Program-made: the position numbers and the translations under genes | Shown here: piece after piece, positions 52,513 to 62,400 of the stretch | Numbering within the stretch: the stretch's first letter is position 1 | How the letters are laid out: every line of letters starts with the position of its first letter | Notes under the pieces: model-generated | Told to the model about the DNA's origin: nothing | The model's input: only the letters and a program-made list of their open reading frames with translations | The model's database searches: none | Assembly: GCA_017407125.1 (NCBI GenBank) | Contig: JAFQXE010000042.1 | Coordinates: forward strand, 31,567-95,566 | Direction: 5' to 3' | Source of the DNA: Thermoguttaceae bacterium | GTDB lineage: Bacteria > Planctomycetota > Planctomycetia > Pirellulales > Thermoguttaceae | Length of the DNA stretch: 64,000 nt

Positions 52513-55500
52513 ATGAAGACTACTCATATTCTCCTAACGATTGTTTTGACGCTGACGGCGAGTCTGGCGTTTGGTCAGACGGAAACGCGGCAAGAGGAAG
52601 CGTTCTCGGGCGACGTCGACGGGCACACTCAGATCAACGACCGGATTATCGAGATGACGCCGGTCAACGCGCTGGCGACGCCGAACGTCAAGTTGGTTTC
52701 CAGTACGCTTTCCAATCCGGAGCAGAACCCGTTGCTGACGGACGGCTCAGCAGGCGTCTGGGTTGGCGACGGTCGCGTCTGGGTTGGGGGGAAGCCGGCA
52801 GTCATTTCCTATCGTCTGCCCAAGTCGGTCAAGTTGGAACGGGTCGGCGTTTGTACGTCCAACTCCGATCAGCGCGCCAATCAGGATTTCGAGATTGTTC
52901 TTTCCAACACCGAGGGTTATACGCTCACGATTTCCTCGGGCGACAAGATTATCGGCTGCAATTCCGGACCGTATTTGACGACGATGCCGGTCAACTCCAA
53001 CATCGCCTTTGACACCGTTACGTTTAGAATCTGGAACACGTATCCCGCCAACGCCGGGACGCCCGCCAAGGCGAATTCGACCGCCAGAGACTGGTGCTCC
53101 GTCGTGGAACTGCTTGCCTTGACGACGCCGGAAACGGCGCAGTCGCTTTTCCCGACTCCGGAACAGTACAAGGCGTGGAGCGCTGAGAAAATCGAGGCGG
53201 CGAAAAGAATCCAGGAGGAAATGAAAGCCAAGTACATCGATCGCGTAACGGGCGCACTGCCTCGCCGGACGGCGGCTTTGCGTCTGGCGCTGAACGACCT
53301 GTACGACTCCTATCCGGACGAGTACGAGTCAACGGACTTTATGGCGAGGCTGGATTCCATCGAAAAGGACTTGGCAAAGATTCTGCCGACGGTAATTTCG
53401 AGCTATGGAAAGCCGCTGCCGGAATCCGTTTCGTTGTCGCTGAATGATATTATTGCCCGGTTTAACCAGCTCCAGCGCGAGGCGACGCTGTCGAACCCGC
53501 TGCTCAACGATTTTTCCGAGTTGCTGGTTGTCAAGCGGTCGTATAAATCCCCGCGACTGGGCTTGCCGTGCAACTGGGAAAGCAATTCCTCGCTTCCGAA
53601 AAGCGGTTTTGACGACGCGATTGTCCGAATCCCGGTAAAGGGGGCGTCGACGGCTCTGGACTGGTCAAAAGTCCCGGTCGTCTACAAGCCGGAAAAGCCA
53701 TTTTTCGTCGGGGACGTCGATTTGAACTGGGACGCCGACAAAATCCTGTTCTCGTCCATTGGAGAGAACGGACGCTGGCAGGTCTTTGAGTTCAATCTGG
53801 ACGGCATGTCCGCGCCGAAGGAACTCACCGCCGACGAAGCCGACATCGACTCTTACGACGCTTGTTACTTGCCCGACGGCAGAATCATCTATACGTCTAC
53901 CGCGATCATGGCGGGCGTCCCGTGCGTTTACGGCTCGTCGCACATCGCGACCCTGTTTTTAATGAACGGCGACGGGACGGCGAAACGTCAGCTGGCGTTC
54001 GATCAGGAACATTCCTGGAACCCGGCGGTTTTGAATAACGGACGCATTCTGTATCAGCGATGGGAATACGCCGACTTGCCGCACAGCAACTCGCGTCAGC
54101 TGTTCCAGTGCAATCCCGACGGGACGGGACAGCTGTCGTACTACAACAGCAACTCGTACTGGCCCAATTCGTTCTGGTATTCCCGACCCATTCCCGGCGA
54201 GCGGTCGATGATCGTTTCTGTTATTACCGGACATCACGATTCCCACCGCGCCGGCGAGTTGTGCCTGTTTGACCCGGCTTTGGGAAGAAACGAGGCGGAC
54301 GGCTGTATTCAGCGCATTCCCGGATACGGCAAGAAAGTCGAGCCGATTATCAAAGACGGGCTGGTTAAGAATTCCTGGCCGAAGTTCCTTCATCCGTTCC
54401 CGCTGTCGGACAAGTATTTTATCGTTTCCTGCAAGCCGACGCCGCAGTCCAAATGGGGCTTGTATCTGGTTGACGTCTTTGACAACATGACGCTCCTTTA
54501 CGAGGACGACGACTACGCTCTTCTGGAGCCGTTCCCGCTGATGAAGCGCGAGCGCCCGAATTTGATTCAGGACAGAGTCAACCTGTCGCGCAAGGACGCC
54601 GAGGTTTATATCGCCGATATCTACAACGGTCCCGGCTTGAAGGACGTTCCCCGCGGGACGGTAAAGAGCCTGCGTCTGTTTACGTACCATTTTTCGTATC
54701 AGAACATGGGCGGACTGATGGGCATCGTCGGCGTGGACGGCCCGTGGGACATCAAAGAAGTCATGGGAACGGTTCCCGTCAATCCGGACGGCTCCGCCCG
54801 ATTCCGCATTCCCGCCAACACGCCCATTGCCATTCAGCCGCTGGACGAGTCCGGGCAGTCGCTGCAACTGATGCGTTCCTGGTTTACCGCCATGCCGGGC
54901 GAACTGTTACAGTGCAACGGCTGTCACGAAGACTTGAATCAGGCGGCGATTCCCAAAACCTCTGTCGGGTTCACTGCCAAGCCGGCGGAAATCCAGCAAT
55001 GGTACGGCGACCGCCGCGGGTTCTCCTACGCCCGGGAAGTTCAGCCGATTATCGACAAATACTGTTTAGCATGCCACGATGGTTCAAAGGAGACGTGCAA
55101 GACGCTCGATTTGCGCGGCGGCGTCTTTGTTCAAAACTACCATTCCATTCAGTCTGGAAACGGGACGGGGCACATTCAGCGCAATACGCATTTTTCCGTT
55201 GGATATTACAACCTTCAGAAATACGTTCGCCGTTCTGGAATTGAATCGGACATGCACCTGCTGGAACCGAAAGAGTTCTCCGCCGACACGACGGAACTGG
55301 TTCAGCTTCTTCGCGCCGGGCATCATGGGGTTCGGCTGTCGGATCAGGCGTGGGACAGAATCCTGACGTGGATTGACCTCAACTGCCCGTACCACGGCAC
55401 GTGGACGGAAGCGACAAAGAACCCGGGCGCTCAGCGTCAGCGACGCGTAGAATTGGCGCAATTGTACGGAAACCTCGACCCGCACGACGCCGAGGAGATT

Positions 55501-56397
55501 TACAAGACGGACATCGAAACCGGCGCGCCGATTCTGCCTGCTCAGCAGCTTCAGGACGCCGACCAGAAGCCGGAACCGGTTGTCGAGCTGTTCCCTCAGA
55601 ACTACAAGCCGGAAACGAAAGTTGTAACGCTGCCCAACGGTCAGGAACTGGAATTCGTCCGCATCCCAGCAGGAACGTATACCGTCAACGGCGTTGAAAC
55701 GAGAATCGAAAAGCCGTTCTGGATAAGCGCCCGGGAGATTCGCAACGACCAGTTTGCCGCGTTCGACCCGACGCACGACAGCCGCGTTGAATCGAAACAC
55801 TGCTATCAGTTTGGAATTCATGGCTATCCGATGAACAAACCCAATCAACCCGTTTGCCGCGTTACGCAGCAGTCCGCGCAGGCGTTTTGCGACTGGCTGA
55901 CCAAACAGCTTGTCGCCGACGCTTCAACGTCAAATCTGACCTGTAAACTGCCGACGCAGACTCAGTGGGAATGGGCAGCCAGAGCAGGGAAGTCGACGCC
56001 GTTCTTCTACGGAACGCTCGATTCCGATTTTGGTCCGTTCGCGAACCTGTCGGACGCTTCCATGATGAACTTTGCCACAAACCCGTATACCGTTGACAGC
56101 AAGTACGGATCCATGCCGGAATTTGACGACTGGATTCCCGCCGACAAACGCTTTAACGACGGGGTCGTTTTAACGACGACGCCCGGCTCGTACCGTCCCA
56201 ACGACTGGGGCGTTTACGACGTCCACGGCAACGTTGCCGAATGGACAAGCTCGACAGACGCCGCCGGACGGTTTATCGTCAAAGGCGGGTCGTGGTACGA
56301 CCGCCCTTACCGAGCGGCAATCCACGCCTCGCGTTCGTACCCCGCCTGGCAGCGCGTGTTCGACGTCGGGTTTAGAGTAATACTGGAAGATAAATGA
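52513..56397 (+). CDS. HzsA-like propeller / di-haem cytochrome c / FGE-fold fusion protein
   Basis: 1294 residues. Signal peptide at 1-21 (ends LAFGQT). Residues about 45-215 resemble a discoidin-like beta-sandwich. About 380-740 form a TolB-like propeller close to the hydrazine synthase alpha-subunit family (VGDVDLNWDADKILFSS, CYLPDGRIIYTST). Two haem c motifs follow, CNGCH (about 801) and CLACH (about 852). Residues about 1045-1294 have the sulfatase-modifying-factor fold (FVRIPAGTY, KLPTQTQWEWAARAG, DVHGNVAEWTSS, VKGGSW). The Cys pair of true formylglycine-generating enzymes is missing (SWYDRPYR instead), so that domain is probably a binding module. Likely a periplasmic redox protein; the substrate is unknown and it is no evidence for anammox. 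Confidence 0.9.
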   Translation: MKTTHILLTIVLTLTASLAFGQTETRQEEAFSGDVDGHTQINDRIIEMTPVNALATPNVKLVSSTLSNPEQNPLLTDGSAGVWVGDGRVWVGGKPAVISYRLPKSVKLERVGVCTSNSDQRANQDFEIVLSNTEGYTLTISSGDKIIGCNSGPYLTTMPVNSNIAFDTVTFRIWNTYPANAGTPAKANSTARDWCSVVELLALTTPETAQSLFPTPEQYKAWSAEKIEAAKRIQEEMKAKYIDRVTGALPRRTAALRLALNDLYDSYPDEYESTDFMARLDSIEKDLAKILPTVISSYGKPLPESVSLSLNDIIARFNQLQREATLSNPLLNDFSELLVVKRSYKSPRLGLPCNWESNSSLPKSGFDDAIVRIPVKGASTALDWSKVPVVYKPEKPFFVGDVDLNWDADKILFSSIGENGRWQVFEFNLDGMSAPKELTADEADIDSYDACYLPDGRIIYTSTAIMAGVPCVYGSSHIATLFLMNGDGTAKRQLAFDQEHSWNPAVLNNGRILYQRWEYADLPHSNSRQLFQCNPDGTGQLSYYNSNSYWPNSFWYSRPIPGERSMIVSVITGHHDSHRAGELCLFDPALGRNEADGCIQRIPGYGKKVEPIIKDGLVKNSWPKFLHPFPLSDKYFIVSCKPTPQSKWGLYLVDVFDNMTLLYEDDDYALLEPFPLMKRERPNLIQDRVNLSRKDAEVYIADIYNGPGLKDVPRGTVKSLRLFTYHFSYQNMGGLMGIVGVDGPWDIKEVMGTVPVNPDGSARFRIPANTPIAIQPLDESGQSLQLMRSWFTAMPGELLQCNGCHEDLNQAAIPKTSVGFTAKPAEIQQWYGDRRGFSYAREVQPIIDKYCLACHDGSKETCKTLDLRGGVFVQNYHSIQSGNGTGHIQRNTHFSVGYYNLQKYVRRSGIESDMHLLEPKEFSADTTELVQLLRAGHHGVRLSDQAWDRILTWIDLNCPYHGTWTEATKNPGAQRQRRVELAQLYGNLDPHDAEEIYKTDIETGAPILPAQQLQDADQKPEPVVELFPQNYKPETKVVTLPNGQELEFVRIPAGTYTVNGVETRIEKPFWISAREIRNDQFAAFDPTHDSRVESKHCYQFGIHGYPMNKPNQPVCRVTQQSAQAFCDWLTKQLVADASTSNLTCKLPTQTQWEWAARAGKSTPFFYGTLDSDFGPFANLSDASMMNFATNPYTVDSKYGSMPEFDDWIPADKRFNDGVVLTTTPGSYRPNDWGVYDVHGNVAEWTSSTDAAGRFIVKGGSWYDRPYRAAIHASRSYPAWQRVFDVGFRVILEDK

Positions 56398-56499
56398 TTT
56401 ATAAATAAGGGGTTACGCTTGCGTCGGGGAGTGCGGCGGCTTGACGCCGCCTTGACCAATGACCCGCCAAAACCCTCTGCCTCAGCCGAAAAACTTTCT

Positions 56500-56560
56500 G
56501 GATCGCGAGCGAAGCTCGCCAAAGAATTTTTAGCCGCAAAGAACGCAAAGATTGCAAAGA
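56500..56560 (+). repeat. variable-stem repeat, copy E
   Basis: GGATC flank, stem GCGAGC-GAA-GCTCGC, then CAAAGAATTTTTAGCCGC and AAAGAACGCAAAGATTGCAA. Confidence 0.8.
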
Positions 56561-56702
56561 TATTAATTGGTGAACGCTTCGGCAGAAGCCTCCAAAAATC
56601 TTTTGAACGCGCTTGGCGCTCCGCCCCGCTGGTTCGCGGGCGTCTTCGCCCGCCGAAGCCTCTCTGCCCCGTCAAAACCCTTCACCTCCGCCGAAAACCT
56701 TT

Positions 56703-56775
56703 CTGGATCGCGGATATTATCCGCCGAAGAAATTTAGCCGCAAAGAACACAAAGAACACAAAGAACACAAAGAAA
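56703..56775 (+). repeat. variable-stem repeat, copy F
   Basis: GGATC flank, stem GCGGAT-ATT-ATCCGC, CGAAGAAATTTAGCCGC, then AAAGAACAC three times. The 9-base AAAGAACAC unit is itself tandem. Confidence 0.8.
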
Positions 56776-56803
56776 TGGTAGACAAGTGCTATTATATTTG
56801 TCT

Positions 56804-56993
56804 ATCTTTTCTATCTTCTCAAAAATTCTCACTTTTTTTCAAAAAATTTCCCCTTTACCGCTTTTCGATTGCAAAAACTAGTGTATAATGTTATTAATGT
56901 AAAAAAGCGATTACCATTTTGCCCCGGGCGTACCGTCGCAAAAATCGTTTAAATAACGTTTACCAGTTTTACCCATTTAATAGGAGTAAAATA
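56804..56993 (+). promoter_or_regulatory. promoter and leader, copy 1 of the shared PEP-CTERM upstream region
   Basis: Closely similar to 59221-59415. TATAAT at 56884-56889 inside GCAAAAACTAGTGTATAAT; the -35 is poor. The leader of about 98 bases contains TTTTGC/GCAAAA arms closing a CCCGGG-containing loop, then ACCAGTTTTACCCAT and the Shine-Dalgarno TAGGAG seven bases before ATG 56994. Confidence 0.65.
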
Positions 56994-58858
56994 ATGGCTA
57001 AATCACAAGATTGTTCATTCCTCCCCCCCCCCGCATTTTAACACGCGGCGGAATTCTTCTTTTAGTAACGCTCTTTGCGTTGCTGGTTACAGTTCCGGCT
57101 CTGGCTGACATCAAAGAGTTAACAACCGACGAATATGGCGTCACGAACTCGGACTGGAATACTGCTTCTTGTTTGACGGTACGAAAAGCTAGTACTTTAG
57201 GCGTTAGATTTGTTCATAACGATTTTCTGATTCGATCGCCAAACTCAAGCAACAATGAAACCTTTGCGGGTGATATTTATTTAGGCTACGATTACGACGT
57301 GGAGAAAGACGTCTTTACTATCTCGGAAACCTCTGGGACGCTCGCGTTAAAAAATTCTGCTGCCTCTAAAACCATTACAATCGGTAATTTGTATATGGCA
57401 AAAGGAACTGTGCTGGCATGGGGATCGGAGAAACCAACTCTTGCCGGAAACATACATGTAGCGTCGTCGGAAGCAACAATCAATTCGCAAGACGCAGCTA
57501 CCTTTAATATAACGTCGTCCATTGATAAAAACACGTCTGACGCCGTTTTGAATTTGATTCCCTATGATAAAAACGGCAGCAAAGGCGTAATCCGTATTCA
57601 GGGTACATCCAATATCAATTGCCCGCTCAAACTGACAAAAGGTACGATTGTTTTTGACGGAAGCAATTCTTTCGGTTCCGATTTCCGGCTGACCCTTCAA
57701 GATGGAACCACGGCTATTTTGAGCGCCAATTTTATAGGGGTTGCGGATACGTCTATCGTTATCAACGGTTCCGTCCAATATGGACACTGGCAGAACACCT
57801 CAGCCAATAAAGTTAATTATAGCGATCTGATCGTTCCAGCAGGTTCAACGCTTACAGCCTATAACAAGTACAATGAAGGCGCGAAAGGCTCAATGGTTTT
57901 TGGCGGCGACTTGCAGGGCGCAGGAGCGTTGGTAGTTGACACGGTTGGTTCAACCAATACCAACTCCTTGACTCTGGGACATCCGGAAAACTCCTTTACG
58001 GGAACAGTCAGTGTTAATTCAGGAAAACTTCAATTTACGGTACTTGGATTCGATGACGTAACTTATACAGGAACCAACGCTTTGATTAACGCTGCGTCCG
58101 TAGCCGTTGCCAGCGGCGCGACAATCGACGTCGGAACGACAGAGCAAACGTTGAATAATCTCAGCGGAGCGGGAACGATAACCGTTAGTCAAGACGGTTT
58201 TTTAACGCTCAATAATACTGAATTGTCAAAGTTCAGCGGTTCAATTTCTGCGCCGGAAGTTAAAAAGACCGGCGACGGGACGCTACAGATTTATTCAGCC
58301 GCAGAAAATATGATTGTGGCGGACAGTTTTGTTGTTTCTTCCGGTCGACTGGATATGCAAAAGTATTTCAAAGGCGCTTTAACTGTTGGCGAAAAACTTG
58401 GTCCAGAAAATTATTTAACCGCAATTTTCTCGCCGGGCAATTCAGTTGGAACGTTGACTATTGACGGCTCTGCCCTTGCAGAAGGCGAGTATGCGTTTAC
58501 GTTGAATTCCGGGTCTACGCTGTTATTAGAACAAGACGCTGCAGGCATGGATTCCCTTATCGCCAGTTCGTTTAATATTGACAGTAACTCGATATTAGAA
58601 TTGACTATGGGGTCAATTCAGCCGGGAGCAGAGTATCCAATTATTGTCAATTCGAAAGAAGATTTTGATGGCGAATTGGCTAACGTTGATTTCTGGAGTG
58701 GTCTTTTGACGCCGGAAAGCGCGAATTATTGGATTCTGAGCGTTCGCGGCAATACGGTTTATGCGTCTGTAGACGCCAACGCCGTTCCTGAACCGTCAAC
58801 GTGGGCGCTGTTAGCGCTGGGCGCTGCTGGGTTGCTGTTCTGGCGAAAGAAAAAGTAA
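56994..58858 (+). CDS. PEP-CTERM beta-repeat protein, out of frame at a C10 tract (phase-variable or sequencing error)
   Basis: The well-placed ATG at 56994 (GGAG seven bases before) runs into a stop after 15 codons because of ten C at 57023-57032. Eleven or eight C would join it to the long frame, giving MAKSQDCSFLPPPRILTRGG and a proper signal peptide ending PALA. As given, only a TTG at 57011 without binding site opens the 615-codon frame. The body is beta-helical (LTLGHPENSFTGTVSVNSG, TLNNLSGAGTITVSQDG), then GDGTLQIYSAAENM, SSGRLDMQKYFKGAL and FSPGNSVGTLTIDG, and the tail NAVPEPSTWALLALG with RKKK. Followed by an intrinsic terminator. Confidence 0.85.
57023..57032 (+). repeat. poly-C(10) tract in signal-peptide coding region
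   Basis: Ten consecutive C about 30 bases after the ATG. Length 10 is off-frame; 8 or 11 is on-frame. Long C tracts at this place are typical contingency loci in other bacteria. Confidence 0.9.
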
Positions 58859-59220
58859 TTCGTATTACTTAATCGTGACATATTTCGTAGTGCGAGAGGG
58901 AAGCGTAAGCGGAACTCTCGCTTTTTTATTAAATAGAATTGCTCAAACCGGCAAGCGTAGCTTGCTACAGAAAACAAAATTATTAGCGTCAAGTACGCAA
59001 AGCGACCAACGGGAGCGGTTTCAATACGTCTCGCGCGGGTGCGAAGCCGCACGGGCAGAAGGACAAGGTTTTGTTTCCGAAAAAGCTGATTTCGGCGCTA
59101 CCAACATCCAATCAGGAACCGACCTTGTCGGCGCGGATCGGGAGCGGCGCCTCGCCGCCGGCAAGCCGTCAAGTACGAAAGCGGCGCCAAGGCGTTGCAC
59201 TCCAAAAAATTTTTATCTTC
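58859..59220. other. gap between tandem PEP-CTERM genes
   Basis: After the terminator at 58892 there are degenerate GC-rich hairpins (GCAAGCGTAGCTTGC, GTGCGAAGCCGCAC, GAGCGGCGCCTCGCC) and no gene with a start signal. Confidence 0.6.
58892..58927 (+). terminator. intrinsic terminator after the poly-C gene
   Basis: GCGAGAG (58892-58898) pairs with CTCTCGC (58915-58921), with an inner GC-GTAA-GC loop, followed by TTTTTT. Confidence 0.85.
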
Positions 59221-59415
59221 TCTCTCTTTTCTATCTTTCCAATCTTTCTCTCTTTTTTCTTAAAAATTTCCCATTTACCCCATTTCGATTGCAAAATTGA
59301 GTGTATAATATAATATAGTATATAAAAGCGATAATCCATTTTGCGCCCGGGTGTTCTGGAGCAAAAGTCGTTTACATAACCGTCAACCAGTTTTACCCAT
59401 CGAAGGAGTAAAAAC
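59221..59415 (+). promoter_or_regulatory. promoter and leader, copy 2 of the shared PEP-CTERM upstream region
   Basis: Matches 56804-56993: same TATCTTT/TTTCTC tract, TTTCGATTGCAAAA, GTGTATAAT (TATAAT 59304-59309), TTTTGC/GCAAAA hairpin, ACCAGTTTTACCCAT and AAGGAG (GGAG 59405-59408) seven bases before the ATG. Confidence 0.65.
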
Positions 59416-62400
59416 ATGGCTAATTCCATAATCCGATCCTTCCTTTTTTCCCGCTGCAATATGACGCGTAAATCGTTGTTGGGGCTGATAAGCGCGTTCT
59501 TGCTTGGCGTTGTTTTCAGCGTCTGCTCTTATGCCGATACCGTTATTTCAGACGGTTTTATTCATGGCTATTGGTTTGAAAACAACACAGCCGATGCTAT
59601 GAATACTTCTAATGGAGCTAATTCTAAAGGAACGTTTGACAGCAGTTCCATTGGGGGAGGTTTCATTGGCGAGTCTATTTATTTTAGCAACAGCGCTTAT
59701 GTACGTCTGGAAAATTCCAATAACACTGACTTTGGAATTGCCGCAGGAAAAGACGGTAAAATGACAATCATGTGTTGGTATTATCCAACGGAAAGTACAA
59801 CAAACGCTCGCGTTCTTGTTTCAAATGAGGACTGGTATAAAGGGTTAAATCCTGGCGTAACGATAGACGCTCAATATCTGACTGGACCTGATTTTAATTT
59901 TGGCGATGGAGTTCAAGCGCATCGTTGTGAATACGTAGCTAAAAAAACCGTAGCTAATAAATGGCAATTTGTCGCGGTTTCAGCTGATATACAAGCCGGT
60001 ACGGCTGACCTTTATTACGGAGCGGCAGATGGCAATTTGCAATTGCTTAATACGATGAATATTTCCAATCTGGACTCGTTTTTGAGCAGTTATAAATGGT
60101 ATCTTGCCACCGACTATTCCAATTATGACTATTATTTTCGCGGTTATATGGATGAAGTTGCATTCTGGAATCGCGCATTAACACAGGACGAGGTTACGTC
60201 AATATTCAACAACCAGAAAGCTGGGACTGGATTGGGCGTTCAGCTTGCCAGAGCGGCTGGCGGTTCCGTAACTCAAGGCGATGGAACTTGGGATACAGAT
60301 ACAAACTGGTCATACAGAGCGGTTCCTGATTCTCAAACTGACGTTATTATTAATCATTCAATAACAGACAGCGCAAATCGAACGGTTAACGCGAATATGA
60401 CGATTAATAACGGTGGGGCTTATACGTCGTCTGGTACGCTTACACTCGGCGATGGCGAGAATTTAACGGGAACGTTGACTCTTAACGGGGGAACCGCCAG
60501 CGTTGAAGGTTTGGTTCTTTCATCTAACAGCGACGCTGTTAATCTTTCAGCAGGTACCCTCAATATTGGCGCCGCAGGAGTAACTGCTGGCGACGGAGTT
60601 GTTCCAGTAATCAATTTGGGTTCTGGTACAATTAACGCTTCTGATTCGCATTCTTGGAGTAATAATCTCAATATTAAGTTGAATGATGGAGCAACAACGA
60701 CGTTCAATTCAGATGCGAATAAAGCAATTACGATAGAATCGCCGATTTCCGGTTCTGGCGCTTTAGTCAAAACTGGCGCTGGAACTCTGACGCTGTCCGG
60801 AAACAACACGTTCACCGGCGGAACGACCGTTTCAGATGGTACGCTGACGTTAACTTACATCAACGGAACCAAAGGAACTCTGGCGACGGGAAGTACTGTT
60901 ACCGTCAACGGCGAAACGTCCGTTTTGGCAGGGCATGGCGACGTCCTGGGGTATTCTTCTGGTTCTGTCGGAACCGTCAATCTGCAAAACGGCGGGACGC
61001 TGTACAACGATTCTACCGGCAATCACATTACCGTTGGCGCGGCTATCAATATGAACAACGGGGTTATTACCGCTGTTGAAGACGCCAATGGAAACGGCAC
61101 GTTCGGCAACTTCGTCTTTGATAACGCGATCAACGTAACAGGCGGAGAAGACAACGAGATTTCCGCCAAGAAAATCACGCTGCGACAGTATGCCGGCACG
61201 TCAGACGAAGAGGTCGGCGGGAAGATTACCGTCGCTGAGGGCGCGAAATTGACGATTTCCTCTCAAATTGCCGCTCATACCAGCCCGACTGTCGTTCCAC
61301 TGGTTAAATTGGGAGACGGCGAGCTGGTTCTTTCTGGCGACAATACGTATACGACAGGAACGTACGTCTATGGCGGAACGCTGACGTTGGAAAAGGTCGG
61401 AGAGAAGGGAACGCTCGCAACTGGCAGTACTGTTACTGTTGACGGCTCAACGTCTGTTCTGGCTGGTCACGGCGATATTTTGGGCTACGGATCAAAAACC
61501 GTCGGGACGGTCAACCTTCAAAACGGCGGAACGCTCTACAACGATTCTACTGACGCTCACGTTACCGTTGGAGCAGCTGTCAATATGAATCACGGTTTTA
61601 TTACCGTTGATGAAAACGCTGCGGGAACCAATTACGGCAACTTCGTTTTCGACAACGCCATCAACGTAACAGGCGGAACGGACAACGAGATTTCGGCTAA
61701 TCTAATCACTCTTCGTCAGTTCGGCGGCACGCCTGGCGACGCAGGTGGAAAGATTTCCGTCGTAGACGGCTCCAAGCTGACGATTTCCTCTGTAATTCGC
61801 GCAGATGGCGTTCCGTTGGTTAAATCGGGCGCTGGCGAACTGGTTCTTACTGAAACAAATACATACGGAACTGGAACGACCGTTTCCGATGGAAAGATTA
61901 CGTTGAAAAACTCTGGAACTCTTGGAACCGGCGCGGTTGTCAACGACGCATTGATTGAATTCGCTCAAAATAACGATGTTGCAATACCCAGCGCCATTTC
62001 AGGAACCGGGTCTGTTGTCAAGACTGGAACTGGAACGGTAACGATGTCTGGCGACAGTTCATATTCCGGCGGAACGACGGTCAACGCTGGTACGCTCACT
62101 TTAACCTACTTCGATGGAACAAAGGGAACGCTGGCAACGGGAAGTACAGTTACTGTTGACGGCGCGACGTCCGTTTTGGCAGGGCACGGCGACGTCCTGG
62201 GGTATTCTTCCGGGTCAGTTGGAACAATCAACCTTCAAAACGGCGGGACGCTGTATAACGATTCTACCGGAAACCACATTACCGTCGGCGCGGCTATCAA
62301 TATGAACAACGGCGTTATTACCGCTGTTGAAGACGCCAACGGAAACGGCACATTCGGCAACTTTGTCTTTGATAACGCTATCAACGTAACAGGTGGGACG

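Larger units (their letters stand above)
56398..56803. other. gene-free repeat region
   Basis: Holds a GC-rich hairpin repeat (56430-56456), variable-stem elements at 56500-56560, 56633-56665 (stem GCGGGCG-TCTT-CGCCCGC) and 56703-56775, and the start of the leader shared by the two PEP-CTERM genes. Open frames across it are peptides of the repeats, not genes. Confidence 0.7.

Noticed and set aside
55648..56394. Functional formylglycine-generating enzyme
   Set aside because: The fold is there, but the segment that should hold the catalytic Cys pair reads SWYDRPYRAAIHASRS without Cys.
52513..56397. Evidence for anammox metabolism
   Set aside because: HzsA-like propellers with haem sites occur widely in non-anammox bacteria; no hzsB, hzsC or hydrazine dehydrogenase is in the window.
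58875..59300. 141-codon plus-strand frame between the PEP-CTERM genes
   Set aside because: Overlaps a terminator, GC-rich hairpins and the shared promoter region; no binding site or recognisable domain.
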